Notes: generated by a model from the letters alone, not told the origin. Numbered from the stretch's first letter, positions 13,580 through 26,909 are shown. The stretch: DNA of 64,000 nt from Brachycybe producta (GCA_036925085.1 JAUPFP010000133.1:62001-126000), one strand, 5' to 3'. Program-made: numbers and translations.

Positions 13580-14090
13580 TGAGGGGCACTAGATAAGTTA
13601 TGTACCTGACATAGAAGTGATATTCTTGTTGCACTCAAATGTCGTGTACATATTGGGACATGCTTTGGTAGTCATACCGCACAGTGTTATCCCAGTCGCT
13701 CTCTTAGTCTCAGAGAGATCACATCATTGGTGAAGAGTGTCACGCAAAAATGGACAATTCACATTCGAAGCATCGTTCTGTGACCCCCTTGTGATTTCAT
13801 TGCATGCATTGTTGTTTTGTTCCTGGATCATAGTGATGGACCAGGGTCTCATCCCTTCATCGCTAGACTCCTCAAACAGTGCCAGATTTTTTTCAACAAA
13901 TCTCCAAATGTAATAGGTCCATTCTGTGTGACACTCATCACCATTGAAGTGATCTCTCCGAGACTAAGAGAGCGACTGGGAAGACATGGTGGAATGACTA
14001 CCAAAACATGTCCCAATATGAACACGAAATTTGAGTGCAACAAGAGTATCACTTCCAATGTCAGGTGGATTACTTATCTAGTGCCCCTCG
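13580..14090. mobile_element. Mariner-like foldback MITE
   Basis: The termini TGAGGGGCACTAGATAAG and its near-complement ending CTTATCTAGTGCCCCTCG are flanked on both sides by TA (13578-13579 and 14091-14092). The inverted arms extend about 140 bp, including AGTCGCTCTCTTAGTCTC and its complement around 13950-13975. TA duplication and YGAGGG-type ends are typical of Tc1/mariner elements. The 511-bp element encodes no transposase. It sits just downstream of the LINE remnant. Confidence 0.75.
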
Positions 14091-14977
14091 TACAAGGTGT
14101 TCACAATTGCTTACAAACATCTTATAGGTAAATTTGTTTCTTTGTTTTGCATCGCGTTTACTTATGACACTGATTCTGATATTATTATACATTTTCCTTT
14201 TACTGGGTTTTATCTTTTATTTTTTAAATATCATTCATCATCATCAGCTTCTTGCAAAGTGTTCATTAAAACATTTTATTGGAAAGTATCAATACATTGT
14301 GAACTCGATGTACACTGGCGATCCTTATAAGTAAAATCTTCGCTAGAACTCTTGCGATGTACAGGAGAACGGGGCAATGTGAGACACGGGAGGGAAATGG
14401 AGTATGGGTGTTTTCTCAAGAACTGTTACTGCCATCTAGAAAAGAAATTATATTAACTTAATTCTAAAGTTTTGACCACTTTCACAAAAAGCTAAATCAT
14501 TTTAATGGTTGCTTCAACTAAGTTTTTTTTACCTGTATTTACATATTCAATTCATGTAAAAGGAGAAAAGCGAGATATGCCGATACAAGTGCAACATGTG
14601 CGGGTGTATGAAAAACTGTTCTAAAACCGGAAAACTTGATCACTTTTGAAACGCTATTGGTTTAATTGTTTAATTCGCATATTTTGTAATTGCTACACTT
14701 AAAACGAGTGCCACATCACAATAGAATGCTCTACAAATTCATAAAACAGTGATAGCCGTTGAATAGAACATACTTGTCCCATTTACTTAAAAACTAGAAA
14801 GTGAAAAACTACTTCATATTGGAGTGATTGATACCTTTGAAAACAGAAATAACGGGCCAACATTGTATAATATTATTTTGATTTGCCATAAGAAAAGTTT
14901 TATTTTAGCTTATGTCATGTTACTCTATTTTCTAAGTTTTTCTATTTCTTCTAATCTGGCTTTTTAAAAAGCTGTAA

Positions 14978-15629
14978 TGCCTAGTTTTCACAACCTTCAT
15001 GTAGCTCACGCTAAGGACTTAGCCTATGTATAAGGGTTGTGAGAACACACACTAGATGGTGGTCAATGTCAAATGTTAGCTTTAGTTAGGTAGCCTTGGT
15101 TACCCATATGTAGCCTACACATTATTTAGTGTGAATGCAAAACAAAGTTAACTTGATAATACGCCACCTGGTGGTCATAAATCTTAATAAAAAATGGCGT
15201 CATTCATTTTCTATTTCCATTGTTAGATGTTTCAGTCTATTTGTTAATTTATTAAAATAATTTCAAATTATCAATTGATCTTTATTTAATAATTACTTAT
15301 TTCCATAAACTCTAAATCATCAACCTACCTACAATTAAAATATGTTGCATTTAGTGTGTTCAATGAAGACTCATGCAATTCAGTTTTGTTAGTATGGACA
15401 ATATCAGCCATTTTCCCTCCAATTATCTATATATTATGCAGGCTATACACAGCACAATGTCCACACATAATGGCCAGTGCCAAATTTGTAAAAATGAAAT
15501 AAATATGCTGTAGTGAGCGCCCCCTTTAGGCAGGTCACAAAACCCATATGTAGCTGCTCACATGTGAACACAGTCGTTTAGCCAAGGCTATTTTAGCCCG
15601 AGCTACAAGGAGGTTGTGAGAACTAGGCA
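14978..15629. mobile_element. 652-bp inverted-repeat element (possible Harbinger MITE)
   Basis: The ends TGCCTAGTTTTCACAACC and GGTTGTGAGAACTAGGCA are inverted copies, extended by a further TGTAGCTC/GAGCTACA match. TAA occurs immediately outside both ends (14975-14977, 15630-15632), which would fit the 3-bp TWA duplications of PIF/Harbinger elements. There is no coding potential. An internal stretch near 15096-15180 recurs in inverted orientation near 53280-53365. Confidence 0.6.
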
Positions 15630-15852
15630 TAAGAGGTAATTTTGATTTCACTGTCTGTCATAATAAAATAATATTATGCAATTACTTCTATGAAGTAAAC
15701 AACCAATTTTTGTTTTCTTTATTACAAAATATGAAATTCTGCATTTTTTGGAATTGAATTTATGAGTGCTTTGAGTGTTAGGCGTTTTGATTAACGTTAT
15801 TGCATAATTAATGACTTGCATTAGGTCTTTTCATTATTAAGAACATAACATA

Positions 15853-15856
<4 letters not shown>

Positions 15857-15895
<39 letters not shown>

Positions 15896-15896
15896 G
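15857..15896. repeat. (TAA)n microsatellite
   Basis: About 13 TAA/AAT units. Confidence 0.95.
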
Positions 15897-16575
15897 AGAC
15901 TGCTTATATGGTGAGCTATAATTATAATATCTAAGAAAATTGAAGATTGTAATAAAAAAATACGTAATAAAATGCTTTTTTTTCCTCTTTTTTTTTTTTT
16001 TTTTTTTTTGGAAAATAAAAATAAATTTTAAGAGAAGTTTAGTTCGCTTTGACAACCTCATTGATTTTGTATAAATTAGATCTTGTCATTGTGTATGAAG
16101 AGGCGCGTGAGCTTTAACAAGGGTTTTGTTTGTCCCCTTCAGTCTTTTTTACTCGTCAATGATACAATACAATTTTGTAATCTGACCCAAAACCTCGCCA
16201 TATTTAATCAGCTTCACTGATCACACTTAATTAGCGTTTTAGCCCGTATGTTGTCATTAACTCGATTTACATCATTTATTAGACTGAGAAGGAATTGCCT
16301 AACAATGCGCACGCACATACTTATATTGACACTCCGAAACACACACACACACAGTGTCACTTACACTCACAGTAATATACAGTGTAATGCTCTGGTCAAG
16401 TATACGCGTCTTAAGCATCACACCTACACATACACACAGTCTATACATTGGCTGATAGTCTTTTTCATATCACCATAGTAATGATATTTTGTTCTTAATC
16501 TTATCATTGTCTTATTGGAGGCTAGCAGTGCTTTGAGTAATGTGGTTGGAATTTAATAATAATAATAATAATAAG

Positions 16576-16890
16576 CGGGAGCTGACGCCTTGGTAGCGCA
16601 ATAGGAAGATCTCCGATTGTTGTGCTATGTGTCCCGGGTTCGAATCCTGGTGCGGGTGTGGATGTTTGTGTTCTCCTGCTTTGCTTTGATTTGACTTGTA
16701 TTGACTATTGACTTGGAATGGAAAAATCTCATGTGTTTGATACTGACTTGTATTTGAAATTTGCCTTTGTAGTGATACTTGGACTTGTGTTTGGAAAATT
16801 GCTTTGTATTTGAATTGTCTTGTATGTCCCTGAAATGACCTCGATGTTGATGGGGATGTTAAGTAACTAATAAACAATTTATAAGCAATA
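16576..16890 (+). mobile_element. tRNA-derived SINE, copy 1
   Basis: The head has RNA polymerase III promoter boxes: A box TAGCGCAATAGG (16594-16605) and B box GGTTCGAATCC (16637-16647), with tRNA-like spacing. A non-tRNA body rich in TTGACTTG-type motifs follows, ending near an A/T-rich tail at about 16890. The head GGAGCTGACGCC and the segment GGAAGATCTCCGATTG are shared with the second copy at 34490-34679, which shows a repeat family rather than a functional tRNA gene. Confidence 0.75.
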
Positions 16891-18384
16891 ATAATCTAGT
16901 ACCTAGTCCTGGCACACGGCCGCTTTTCGTCTGTTTTCTTAATTGTATGGAGGGGGGAAAAGCACATATCCTTAAACTAGCAGCTATTTGTGGAGTTAAC
17001 TAGGATTGTCTAAACTAATAGCTAACCTCCAGTTGTTGTACGAGATTTGCGCCAAAAAGTCATGCGAGTTTCTATTGGCTTTCTGCATTTCATCTTTACC
17101 TAGCTGGGGTTTATTATTGTTATCTTGGGCTGTGCATCTTAAGGTGGGAACCGCCTTAGGCCAATAATCGATTGGGTCGTAGTTCTATTAAGGTACGTTT
17201 CCACTCAGACTCCTGAGAGTATTTATAAACGAATGTACAGCAGCATGTTCTTGACAACAAAAATGAATTTTTTGTTTTCATGGCTATGTTGCAGACTCAT
17301 GTAAACTTTTGATTCATGTGTTTAAGTAGAAACAATGCTTTAAACACGCTGTGTAAACATCTAGATACACCTACACACAGTGTAACATAACAAACAATAT
17401 AATCGAATAGCCAGGTTTCTAGTTGACATTTCGCCTCCACGTCCTCTCAGATCTGAGTACAGTTTGAATGTAACTCAGCAAGGACGTCGTCAACACTGAA
17501 ATGCTTCTTACTATAAACGCCCCATGACACTCAAAACATTAGATCTCTATAATAAGTTATAACGAACGGGTCTATTGGTTCGACTATTGTGTGTCTAGTA
17601 ATGTATTGTATTTGTAGCTCGATGTGATTCACAGATGGCACCACTTGTCGTGATGAGTATCTCGAATAAAATTGGGTGCTTGAGTTCGGAATGTAGAAAC
17701 TCCAGATCAATATTAAATATTAGCTCAGTTGAGCTCATATTATTAGCATGCATCTTTTTTTCTTTTATGTAAAAAAAATATTCATGTTTCTCACTTCTAT
17801 AGCTTCAATAGTCCCCCCTATTGCATTTCTCAAAAGTTAAACATGAAAAGAATTTTCGAACTTTTTCATATAATTCTAAATTTTTCTTATAGTTTACTGC
17901 ATGCATAATTGATTTTTTAAAAAAAAATAGTTTGAAGCCCAATTTGATTAAAAGTGTGTTTTGTTATAAACAGTAAACATTATTGTTGTTTGTGGACGTT
18001 CGATACATTATCATCATACATGAGATATAATTGATGCTATTAAGGTTGGATGATTGATGACAGATAGTCAGTCACTCGATTCTTTTTCGTATTGAACCAA
18101 ATAACATAGGGCTTTCCTTATTCAAACGTCTTTTAAAACACATGAAACTGACATATCTGATCACTGTGATAGTGATTATAACTTCATGTCTAATGAGTAA
18201 TGAGACTAATGATTTTGTGAGGAGTGACATTTGAGACATACTGAATAACGAGGTGAGATAGAAAGGGGCAGTACAAACAAACAAGCACACGCACAAAAAG
18301 TCAAGGAACACTCACAAACGTAGTTCAATAGAAGGATAGGTAATCAAATAAAGACACACGTGCATGCATGATGTACACAACCAG
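16891..18384. other. Non-coding DNA without recognised feature
   Basis: No gene is visible. AGGTACGTTTCCACTCAGACTC near 17190 resembles a segment near 40250, so a further low-copy repeat family is likely. Confidence 0.5.
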
Positions 18385-18690
18385 GAATGACACACACGCA
18401 CATGCGAAGCATACACACACGCACGTGTGAAGCGCACACACGCACATGCGAAGCGCACATGCACATGCGAAGCGCACACATGCACATGCAAAGCGCGCAC
18501 ACGCACATTGGAAACGCACACACGTACATGGGAAGCGCACACACGCACTTGGGAAGAGCACACACGCACATGGGAGGCGCACACGGGAGGCGCACACACG
18601 CACATGGGAGGTGCACACACACGCACATGGGCGGCGCACACACACACACGCACGTGTGAAGCACACATACACACGCACATGTGAAGCATA
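18385..18690. repeat. CA-rich minisatellite (about 20-24 bp period)
   Basis: Tandem imperfect units of the form GAAGCGCACACACGCACATG. Units drift along the array from GAAGCG to GGGAGGCG types. All three frames on each strand stay open, giving artefactual Cys/Val-rich or His/Thr/Arg-rich proteins. Confidence 0.88.
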
Positions 18691-19568
18691 CATGCACAAA
18701 AAAAACATACAAACGCAGTTTGAGATGAAGAAGGAGCATACATGTACGAATATGAGAAAGACATCACACACAAAACACACATAGAAAGTGCACTCAAATA
18801 TATGGCGGTAAGACACATACAGTACAAGATTGTGGAAGAGAATAATAAGTGAAATAGAGATGAAAAGAGTGAAAAGGATTTGATGCAGATTGTATCTGTC
18901 AGTGATGACATTATCAATGGGTTCTGCGATGATGAAGATTGAAAAAGAAAAAAAAAAATGATACCGATAACACCAACGCCGGTTTCACGCGATGCGTGCA
19001 TTTTGTCATATACTTTTATTTTCGCTATACAGTATAAACATTTTGTACAAGGTTTAACATTGAATAATTTTATTATTACGGTAATGTCTGCTCACTAAAT
19101 TTGAATGGACGGAAGCGAACAGATTGCTAGCAGAGAATATTTTTTTCACTAAATTCGGGAAATGTTTTTAATTCATTTCTCGTATTCACGATAACATTGT
19201 TATAAATGGCTGTAGTGATTGCCGACATACAGGATGAAAGTTGTTTCATCAGAAATTTAATTTTCAGCGCGAAGTTGAACAAGAACATTGTGTGTCACAC
19301 TGCTAAATAAATCAGTAAATAAAAGAATGTGTGGACAGCTTTGAATGACACAAACTCTTTTTAGAAGCTGTTTAATAAAACAAAATTAAATTATATTTTA
19401 AACTAGAATAAATAGTAAGGGAATGTAATGTACTAAAAATATTTTCAACATTTTGATTTTTAATGTGAAGCAGTAATACTTTCTGAGATATTTCATTTTA
19501 AACAATCAGCTGCACCCAATCTTTGTACTTTGTTAATTTGAATTTGGCGTAAAAATATTATTTATTAA

Positions 19569-20093
19569 CTAGTGGGGTAACCCGTCATAAATGACGGGAG
19601 CCAAATTCACAGGCAATTGCGCCCAGCAATTGTGCACAAGTAACAAACCAATTAGAAATTGATGACGTTCATAAAAGGGCGGAGCAAAAGAAATTCTAAT
19701 GCTGGGCACAATTGCCTGTGATAAATTCTAGTTTAATTTTGCTACTATTATTTCCTCCCCTCCATTTTTTTCTGGTGTGCGCATGCGCGTCGATTGTTCC
19801 TTTTTTACTCTTTCATTTCAATTTCCCCCTCCCCCTTTTTCCCCTTCCACGTTTCTCTCTTCACCCTCTACACTTTCCAACCTTTCCCTTCTCCAGTTTA
19901 ATATCATGGGGTTCTTGGATGGGGAGAGCGCAACGTAATCTTGACCTTGAGAAAAAGCGGTTCATTTATTCATTTAAATTTATATAAATTCCGACGTGCT
20001 TCAAGGTTTTTGTCCTTAATTGTTTGTACAGCGTTACTCAAAGAAAGAGAGAAAAAAAGAAACACCGATAGACGGGGCTTAATATATATATAC
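19569..20093 (-). mobile_element. Helitron-like element H3 (non-autonomous)
   Basis: Minus-strand copy. Its CTAG 3' end is at 19569-19572, next to the perfect 18-bp hairpin, and it is flanked by A on the plus strand (T in its own sense). Its left end is a variant, TATATATATTAAGCCCCGTC, instead of the AATATCCCAGG type. It is 525 bp and abuts H4 with no intervening base. Confidence 0.8.
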
Positions 20094-20652
20094 TAGTGGG
20101 TAACCCGTCATAAATGACGGAAGCAAAATTCACAGGCAATTGTGCTCAGCATTAGAATTTCTTTTCCTCCGGCCTTTTATGCTGTCAGACCAAGTAACAA
20201 ACCCAATTAAAAATTGATGACATTCATAAAAGCTCGGAGAAAAAGAAATTCTAATGATGGGCACAATTGCCTGTGATAAATTCTAGTTTAATTTTGCTAC
20301 TATTATCCCCTCCCCTTTTTTATATTTGAAAGAGAAAATGAGCGTTTCATTTTCTCTGGTGTGCGCATGCGCGTCGTTTTTTCCTTTTTTTACTCCTTTC
20401 ATTTCAATTTCCGTCACCCCTTCCACGTTTCTTTTTCCCCCTCTCCTCTACACTTTCCAACCTTTCCCCCCCCCCTCTCCAATTTAATATCATGGGGTTC
20501 TTGGATGGTTAGGGTGCAACATATAGTTGACCTTGAGAAAAAAAAAGTTCATTTATTCAAATTTATATAAATTCCGACAAAGGGGTTTGTCCAGCGTTAG
20601 AAGACAGACACCCCCACACACACGCACACAGACCTGGCATAATATATATATA
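20094..20652 (-). mobile_element. Helitron-like element H4 (non-autonomous)
   Basis: Minus-strand copy whose 3' CTAG (20094-20097) directly follows the left end of H3. The hairpin has one mismatch (gacggaag). It contains the full internal foldback with CCTTTTATG-type arms and the polypyrimidine block, and ends with CAGACCTGGCATAATATATATA near 20652. It is about 559 bp. Confidence 0.8.
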
Positions 20653-22916
20653 AAATGAAAATGAATAAAAAGTGAATGTTAAATGTTAGAAAACAAGACA
20701 CTTTTCTTCATTTTTATAATATAGGTGTGTTTTTTTAAGTTTTTCATCCATGAAGTTTAAATATATTGACGATATAAAAGTGGCTGGCATGGGTTGATTT
20801 TTTTTTCATCATTTAAGAAACGTGTGTTTATCTCTTTATGATTTTCTTTTTGCATCCGAAGATGTTTTATCGATTAGTGTTTGTCTTGTCAAGAAAATCT
20901 ACTCTCATGAAATGATGCTTTTTTTTTTTACTAAAGCTATATAAATGGATATGATGTTCGATCGACATCATTCAAAGGAAGCACAAAAGAAGCTCATTGA
21001 CGTTGTATAGAAAAATAAAAACATTACTTTAGAAGCTCATTTGAAATTTATAAAATATCTTAAATTTAACTCTTAAGAGTTAGTCTACTCATTCCAAGTA
21101 ATTTATAGAAGAAAATCAAAATTTGTTAGAAACTAAAAAAAACACATAAAGATAATTTCATGTTGGTTTTTTTTTTTAAAAAGTAAGCGTTTTATGGCAG
21201 TTTGAAAATGTTCTATTATATTAGTTTCTTCGGTTATTTTGAGAGTTTGGTGGAATTTAGGTGAAAGATACTTTGTAATAAAAATTTCTTACATGTTTTT
21301 TTTTTATTTTAATTCCTATCATATTTTGAGTATTTAAAAAAAATCATATAAAATATAAGTTAAGTTTGTTGGAAGCTAAACAAAAAAAAACGGGAATTCT
21401 TTTTTTCTTAAGAAAAATTCAAACTGGGATAAGACTTATTTTGAAACATATCATAATGAAATTAATTTTAAGTTATTCATTTTTTTTACTATTCTACTTT
21501 CCAACAAAAAATGTTCTGAAAACCTCATAAAATCATATTTTATGAGCAAGTGCTCAGAAATAAAGAAACTTACTCGAAACAAGAAATGTTTATGAAGTGT
21601 GGAAAATTTGATTGCATAATAGACATCAGACTTATGTATTATAAATGTTTTTAAGTAAATTTAAGTAAATTGAGCTCAAAATATAAATCGCGATATTTTT
21701 TAAAGAAAAATGTTTTTATACCGAATTCAGGAAATTGATCTTTTTATTCCGATTGTATTATGTTTGGTTTGACTTTTCAACACATTAATTTGCTTCATTG
21801 TTTTCAGATTGAATTTTTTTTGATTTTTTAAAAAAATATGGTTTGATTTTGAATAATGAAAACAAGAGAAATTTTTTTGTCAGTCACATTAAATACGAGT
21901 TTAAGACCAACATTCTAGAAGATAACGTAGTACTTGGAGCAATCGAATGTGGTTAAATGAGACGCGGTTAGACATGGTTTTCCACAGACCAAATCTCACA
22001 TTTGTCTCTTAGTGGATTGAGTCTGCAGACATATCTGTGAGACCGAATTACAGTACACTTCACTGACAGACCTTGTCATTGGAAGGTGATGATGACCTTG
22101 TGACGTTGGAAGACGGTGACTTTGTCATTAGAAGAAGGTAAACTTGTCTGTTGAAGACCGTGTTTGCAGACATTGTCTAGTAGTGTATGGCTAGCTTTAA
22201 AAAGTTTTTTTTTTCCACATTGAAAATTTGGCTCAGAGGGTTCAAGTTCAAATACCAAATTTCTTTCTTGAATTTGAGCCGCACACTGCATTAATACCTA
22301 CATGTAGGGCCTACATTGAATTATTATCAGATAACATAAAATTATTGATTAATAAATCAATTAAGTTAGTTTACAGTGACTTTCAAAAAATACTGTATTA
22401 ATTTATTAAGAGTACACATAATATCGTCTACTAGATCAGCTTAGTGAATATAAATGTGCTTTTGCTGTACGTATGGTAATTTTTTTCTTCATATAATGTA
22501 ACTAGATTATATAATTATATAAAGGATAGAAAGTAACTATAAAACTATTTTTATAATTTTTTTTACTTATGAAATGAAATTTATACAAATGTTTGAAAAG
22601 GAGGATAATAGTTTCAGTGGATTAATGAAAAAAATGACTTAATGCATTATTGCTAATGATTATATAACATCATTCATTTTTATTAATTAAAAATAAATTA
22701 AAAGGAATTAAAAAAAAACTAGAAAATATCTTGATGGTTATGGACTAAATTATCCGGGTAACAACCTCATTCTGTTTTTTAGTTGGAAGGGAGAGTGGCT
22801 GTACAAGTGTTTCTCTTGGCCTGCATTTACTGTGCTGTATTTTTTAAAAAAATTAAGGTGGTTTTGAAGATATTCATTTTAATATTCCCTCTAATTACCG
22901 CGCCACCGCAGTGGCA
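20653..22916. other. AT-rich DNA with decayed MITE arms
   Basis: Several degenerate copies of the GTTAGAAACTA / TTTTATGGCAGTTTGAAAAT arm are scattered at 21030-21540. No exon is recognised. Confidence 0.5.
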
Positions 22917-23354
22917 ATTATGTCTTAAAAAATTAATAAATGAATTTATAAATGTGACATTACATGTGTACAACGACGTAAATGTTAAATTATTTGTTCA
23001 AGGTTGCATTAATGAAGAAGATGTTCTATTTTTCTTAAATGATCACGTCTACTAGAGCGCTTTCTCAGGGTCAGCATCATTCTTATGTAATGTACAAAGC
23101 TATATACAGTACGATACGCTCTGCAACATACAGTATTTAGCACACCTCTCCACCAATTCTCAGTGTCACACTACGTACTGTTCTGCGCAGTTTACATAAG
23201 TAAAAATGTTAGAATACTTTTACTTGTGTATGACTGCCGATTGACACTTATAAATTAATTTATACGTTTTATGTACGAAATCATTAACGAAAACTTTTAT
23301 CATTTAATTGACACAAATATGTAAGTAAAAATTGTAGGTGTAAAGGGGGCTTAA
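22917..23354. mobile_element. TTAA-flanked MITE, long form with lost left end
   Basis: The right end TGTAGGTGTAAAGGGGGC is followed by TTAA (23351-23354). The core ACAACGACGTAAATGTT through GGTCAGCATCATTCTTATGTA matches the 49341-49550 element in inverted orientation. About 244 bp between 23089 and 23333 is absent from the short copy, and the left terminal repeat is missing here. Confidence 0.65.
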
Positions 23355-24719
23355 TGCTATGCTCCATGTTCGTTTTACTAAAATGTGGACGCAAAAATGG
23401 CAAAATTCAAATTGTTTTCAATACTAGAATGGGAAAAGAGTATTTAAAAGTTTTTTCATGGCAATATCTTAAAAAATGAACATTTTATAGTAATTTGAAA
23501 AGGACCCGTTATTATTTGACTTTTCTGATGTGCCAAACTATGCCATTGTAGCACTGACAGCATCTCAGACAAGTGGAAAAACGTTTTATTAAAATAATAA
23601 ATTATTATTATGATACCTTTTCTCTTAAAACGTTATTTAAAAAAAATGATAATAGCGATATCAAATCACTGTACCATTTTGATACTAGTCATCTTAAAAT
23701 GCTATTTTTTCTTTCTTTGTGAAAGTGGCCAGTAATGTTTTTCTAAACTTCTCAAAAATGGACAATTTTTTCCAGTTTTATAATTATTTTGAATGCAAAT
23801 TTTTGATGTTTTTTTGGTTCTAAAATACCATATCATTGCTAATAAGCTAGTGTCATTTCCTCTTAATTTTTCTTTTCAAATATTTGACTTTGTTATTAGA
23901 ATTTTTTTCCACTTAAATGATTTCAATTTTTTTGTTTATTTTCTCTCAAGAAAACAAAAATTTTGGTAACTAACTAATTTGGGGGTGGGGGACTTTTCTT
24001 CTTTATTTTTTATTGATTCTTTTTGTTTGTTTTTTGTTTTTCTGTAAAAGAAAATGGGTTTGAGTGAGGTTTTCAATTCGATTCATTTCTCTGAAGACTC
24101 AGAAAATTATTGATTTTTAGTCTTGATGGATGAACACATAAGATTTATATTTTTTAAAAAAAATCACAATGAAGTCTTGAATTTTTCGTTTCAGTACAAA
24201 ACATGTATTGTTCTTTTCTTTATAGAATTGGCATCTCACCTTAAAAAAAATTTTTGTGCCATCTTCTTGATGGTCTTTTTCTGTGTTTTTCTATTTCTTG
24301 TTTTTATCCATTACTTCTTTTGCTATGCATAGATTTTGACAAGAGTCATCTTGGTTGATCTTCTTCGTTTCTTTTTTCATTCTGCCTTTATATATGTATT
24401 TTTTTTTTGCTTTCCCTTTGAAGAAAAATCGATGAATTTCTGGAATTGTAAGAACAAAAGTGTTTCTCCTTACATTTTATTATGAGGAAGAATCTTGAAA
24501 ACGCTGTTGGTGGCGAAGTTTATTATCAATTGATGCCCCCCCTCTCATCTATGGACTATATACTTATATAACATATTTATTTTCCTACACATTAATAAAA
24601 AAAAATTTCTAGCCGAATTTTAGTTCTATTTCTGGCCCACATATTTTTTTTTTAAATTAGTTTAAATCTCATATTTTTATCTTTAATATATAATTATTAA
24701 GATTTTTTAAGGTAAAGTA
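23355..24719. other. AT-rich DNA without recognised gene
   Basis: T-rich stretches and one MITE arm (near 23420-23500). Nothing else supportable. Confidence 0.5.
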
Positions 24720-25215
24720 AACGGCTCTCGAAATCTGATTTTATTCCGTCTTTCAGCTGCAAAATTAAGGGAAACTTGAATGTGTTTTAGAAACTAGAAG
24801 GGTAGCTCTCATATTTGTTGGGTTCCTTATACACGATCAATCTTGGCTTATCAATCCTTTGGTTTTCTTTCTTTTTTTTTACTAACTTTTGCTTCCCATC
24901 ATAGCAAAGCATTACAATTTGAAGAAATTTGTTATGTTTTCACATCAAAGGATTGACAAGCCATATAATTGATCGACCATATGTAGCTAGCTAGCTTTAA
25001 GAGTATTTTCGTGTTGATATCTTTCAAAATAAGCCTTTTATGTTAGTTTGAAGATGACTCGACTTTCTTTCTGTGAAGCGTTTATTTTGAAAGATATTAA
25101 CATAAAAATACGCTAAAGTGATTGAGCTACCCTTCTAGTTTTTAAAACACTTTTTTTTTAAATTTAAACACGTTTTTAAATTTTTCTTCTGAGAGACAGA
25201 ATAATTAGAGTTTTG
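24720..25215. mobile_element. MITE of the ACTAGAAGGGTAGCTC family, copy 1
   Basis: The left arm contains TTTTAGAAACTAGAAGGG and TAGCTC; the right arm contains GAGCTACCCTTCTAGTTTTT. Inner arms also pair (GGCTTATCAATCCTTTG with CAAAGGATTGACAAGCC). The whole unit is a long imperfect hairpin with no coding potential. Confidence 0.65.
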
Positions 25216-26840
25216 AACATGAACTCTTTCTAAACCAACATAATAGACAAGTGAACTAAGCTCAATATGCACACATTATGCTTAACTAATTAAAAGACTC
25301 AATGAGGCGCGCTGGTGAAAAATAGTGAAGAGTACTAGAAAAATCGAAAAAAGCTAAGAAACGTAAAAAGACAACGACAAATTGAAGTGGCAAGTTATGA
25401 TCGAGCCAGCCGCCGCACAACAATGTCGTTGCTTTGGTGAAATCTAAGATGCTTGCAATTGACATCAGCTGCACGAGAGCCAGTGGCTGCTGAATGGTGT
25501 TATCTCTCTTAAGCTGGGTACAGACCGTCAATTACGGCTTGTCAATCCTAAACGTGGAAACGTGTTCAAATCATAATGCTTTGCATTTATGAAAACATGG
25601 TCTACTAGTTCAAAAGAGAGAAAAAAAAAATAGACGCTGATCATGTACAATTTCAAAAGAAAATCAAAAAGAGGACGAGCCAGGATTAACCGCCTGTATC
25701 CAACTGTCACAATTTCATTTTAATTCGTGCAGTTTTGCACAACAGGTTTAGTTGCTAGGCTGATTTATCAAAAGTAAAATTAATTACAAAGCGTTGTCAT
25801 CGCTTTTAGTTTAATTAAATAAAATTAATTTAATTTAATTTAATTCATGATTGAAATTAGGAATAAAATTAAAGTGATTTACAATTTTTTTTTCACATGA
25901 TTTTCACACATATTTTGAGTTAACCTGAAAATTTTGTTGGCTTCTCACATTATCATTTTTTTTACATAATTTTGAATGATAACATTCATAATTAATATTT
26001 CAAATTATAAAGCTTTCACCGCCTCCATGAGTTTTGAGCTCTTCCAAAAACAAATCAGTTCTGAAACTTTATTGTCTTCCATCTAATATATGTCAGGCAC
26101 AATAACTGTCATATAATACATTCCCCACCCACCATTGTTTTAAACAAAAACATTTCTTTCTTTGAAAGTTTCGATTGAGTTGTCTGAATCTGAGGACATA
26201 TTTTGAATTCATTTTTCATTAAAAAAAAACTTTAGTTTGTATTTTGTATTTAGTGCTTTTTAGTTGTACACTAATATGTTGACTTTTGCGTTTGCTTTTA
26301 TTTACGTCTTCTCTTTTGAAGCCGTTCAAAAAACATGATGAAAAAAATGTTCAGTGTTTTTTTTTTCTGCTTAGATCATTTTCCATTTTTATTGAAGTTT
26401 TTATTAAATTAGTTTATTATTTATGAGCATTTGTTTCTTATAAAATCGTTGAGATTTCTTCTTCTTTTTCTTCATTACAAGATGTAGGACGAAATTCAAG
26501 AAGAAATTAAATGACTTCATCTTCAACTTGAACTCTCTCAATAGTGTTTCAAAACCCTATTCATTTGTACTCAAGAAACCAAGAGATTTTTCCACATTGA
26601 AACTCTGTTTAGAGTTTTCATGTTTTAAATTCACGTGCTTAGTTTTTTGTTTTTCTTCTTGAATTTGTGCCTTTATGCTGTGTTCATTTCAAGATTCTTA
26701 ATAGGATTTTTGTTTTTGTTGTTGGTTTTTTTTTTGGGCCTCTAAACTGATTCAAGGGTTTTCACAACTGTTATGTCCATTTTTGTCTCTTGAGTTTTAT
26801 TTTTTTCTTCCTTAGGTCTTTCTTGGAAATCGTTTAAAAG

Positions 26841-26843
<3 letters not shown>

Positions 26844-26909
<66 letters not shown>
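26844..26909. repeat. (TA)n microsatellite
   Basis: About 33 uninterrupted TA units. Confidence 0.97.

Noticed and set aside
13817-14131. 104-codon frame as possible transposase
   Set aside because: It runs through the inverted arms of the mariner-like MITE and has no DDE/D motif or helix-turn-helix.
16576-16660. Functional tRNA gene
   Set aside because: A and B boxes are good, but the same head occurs in a second copy followed by a SINE tail and flanked by insertion duplications, so both are SINE heads.
18312-19001. Long minus-strand frames rich in Cys, Val, Ala
   Set aside because: They lie in the CA-rich minisatellite, are open in several frames at once, and consist of a repeated nucleotide unit rather than a protein repeat.
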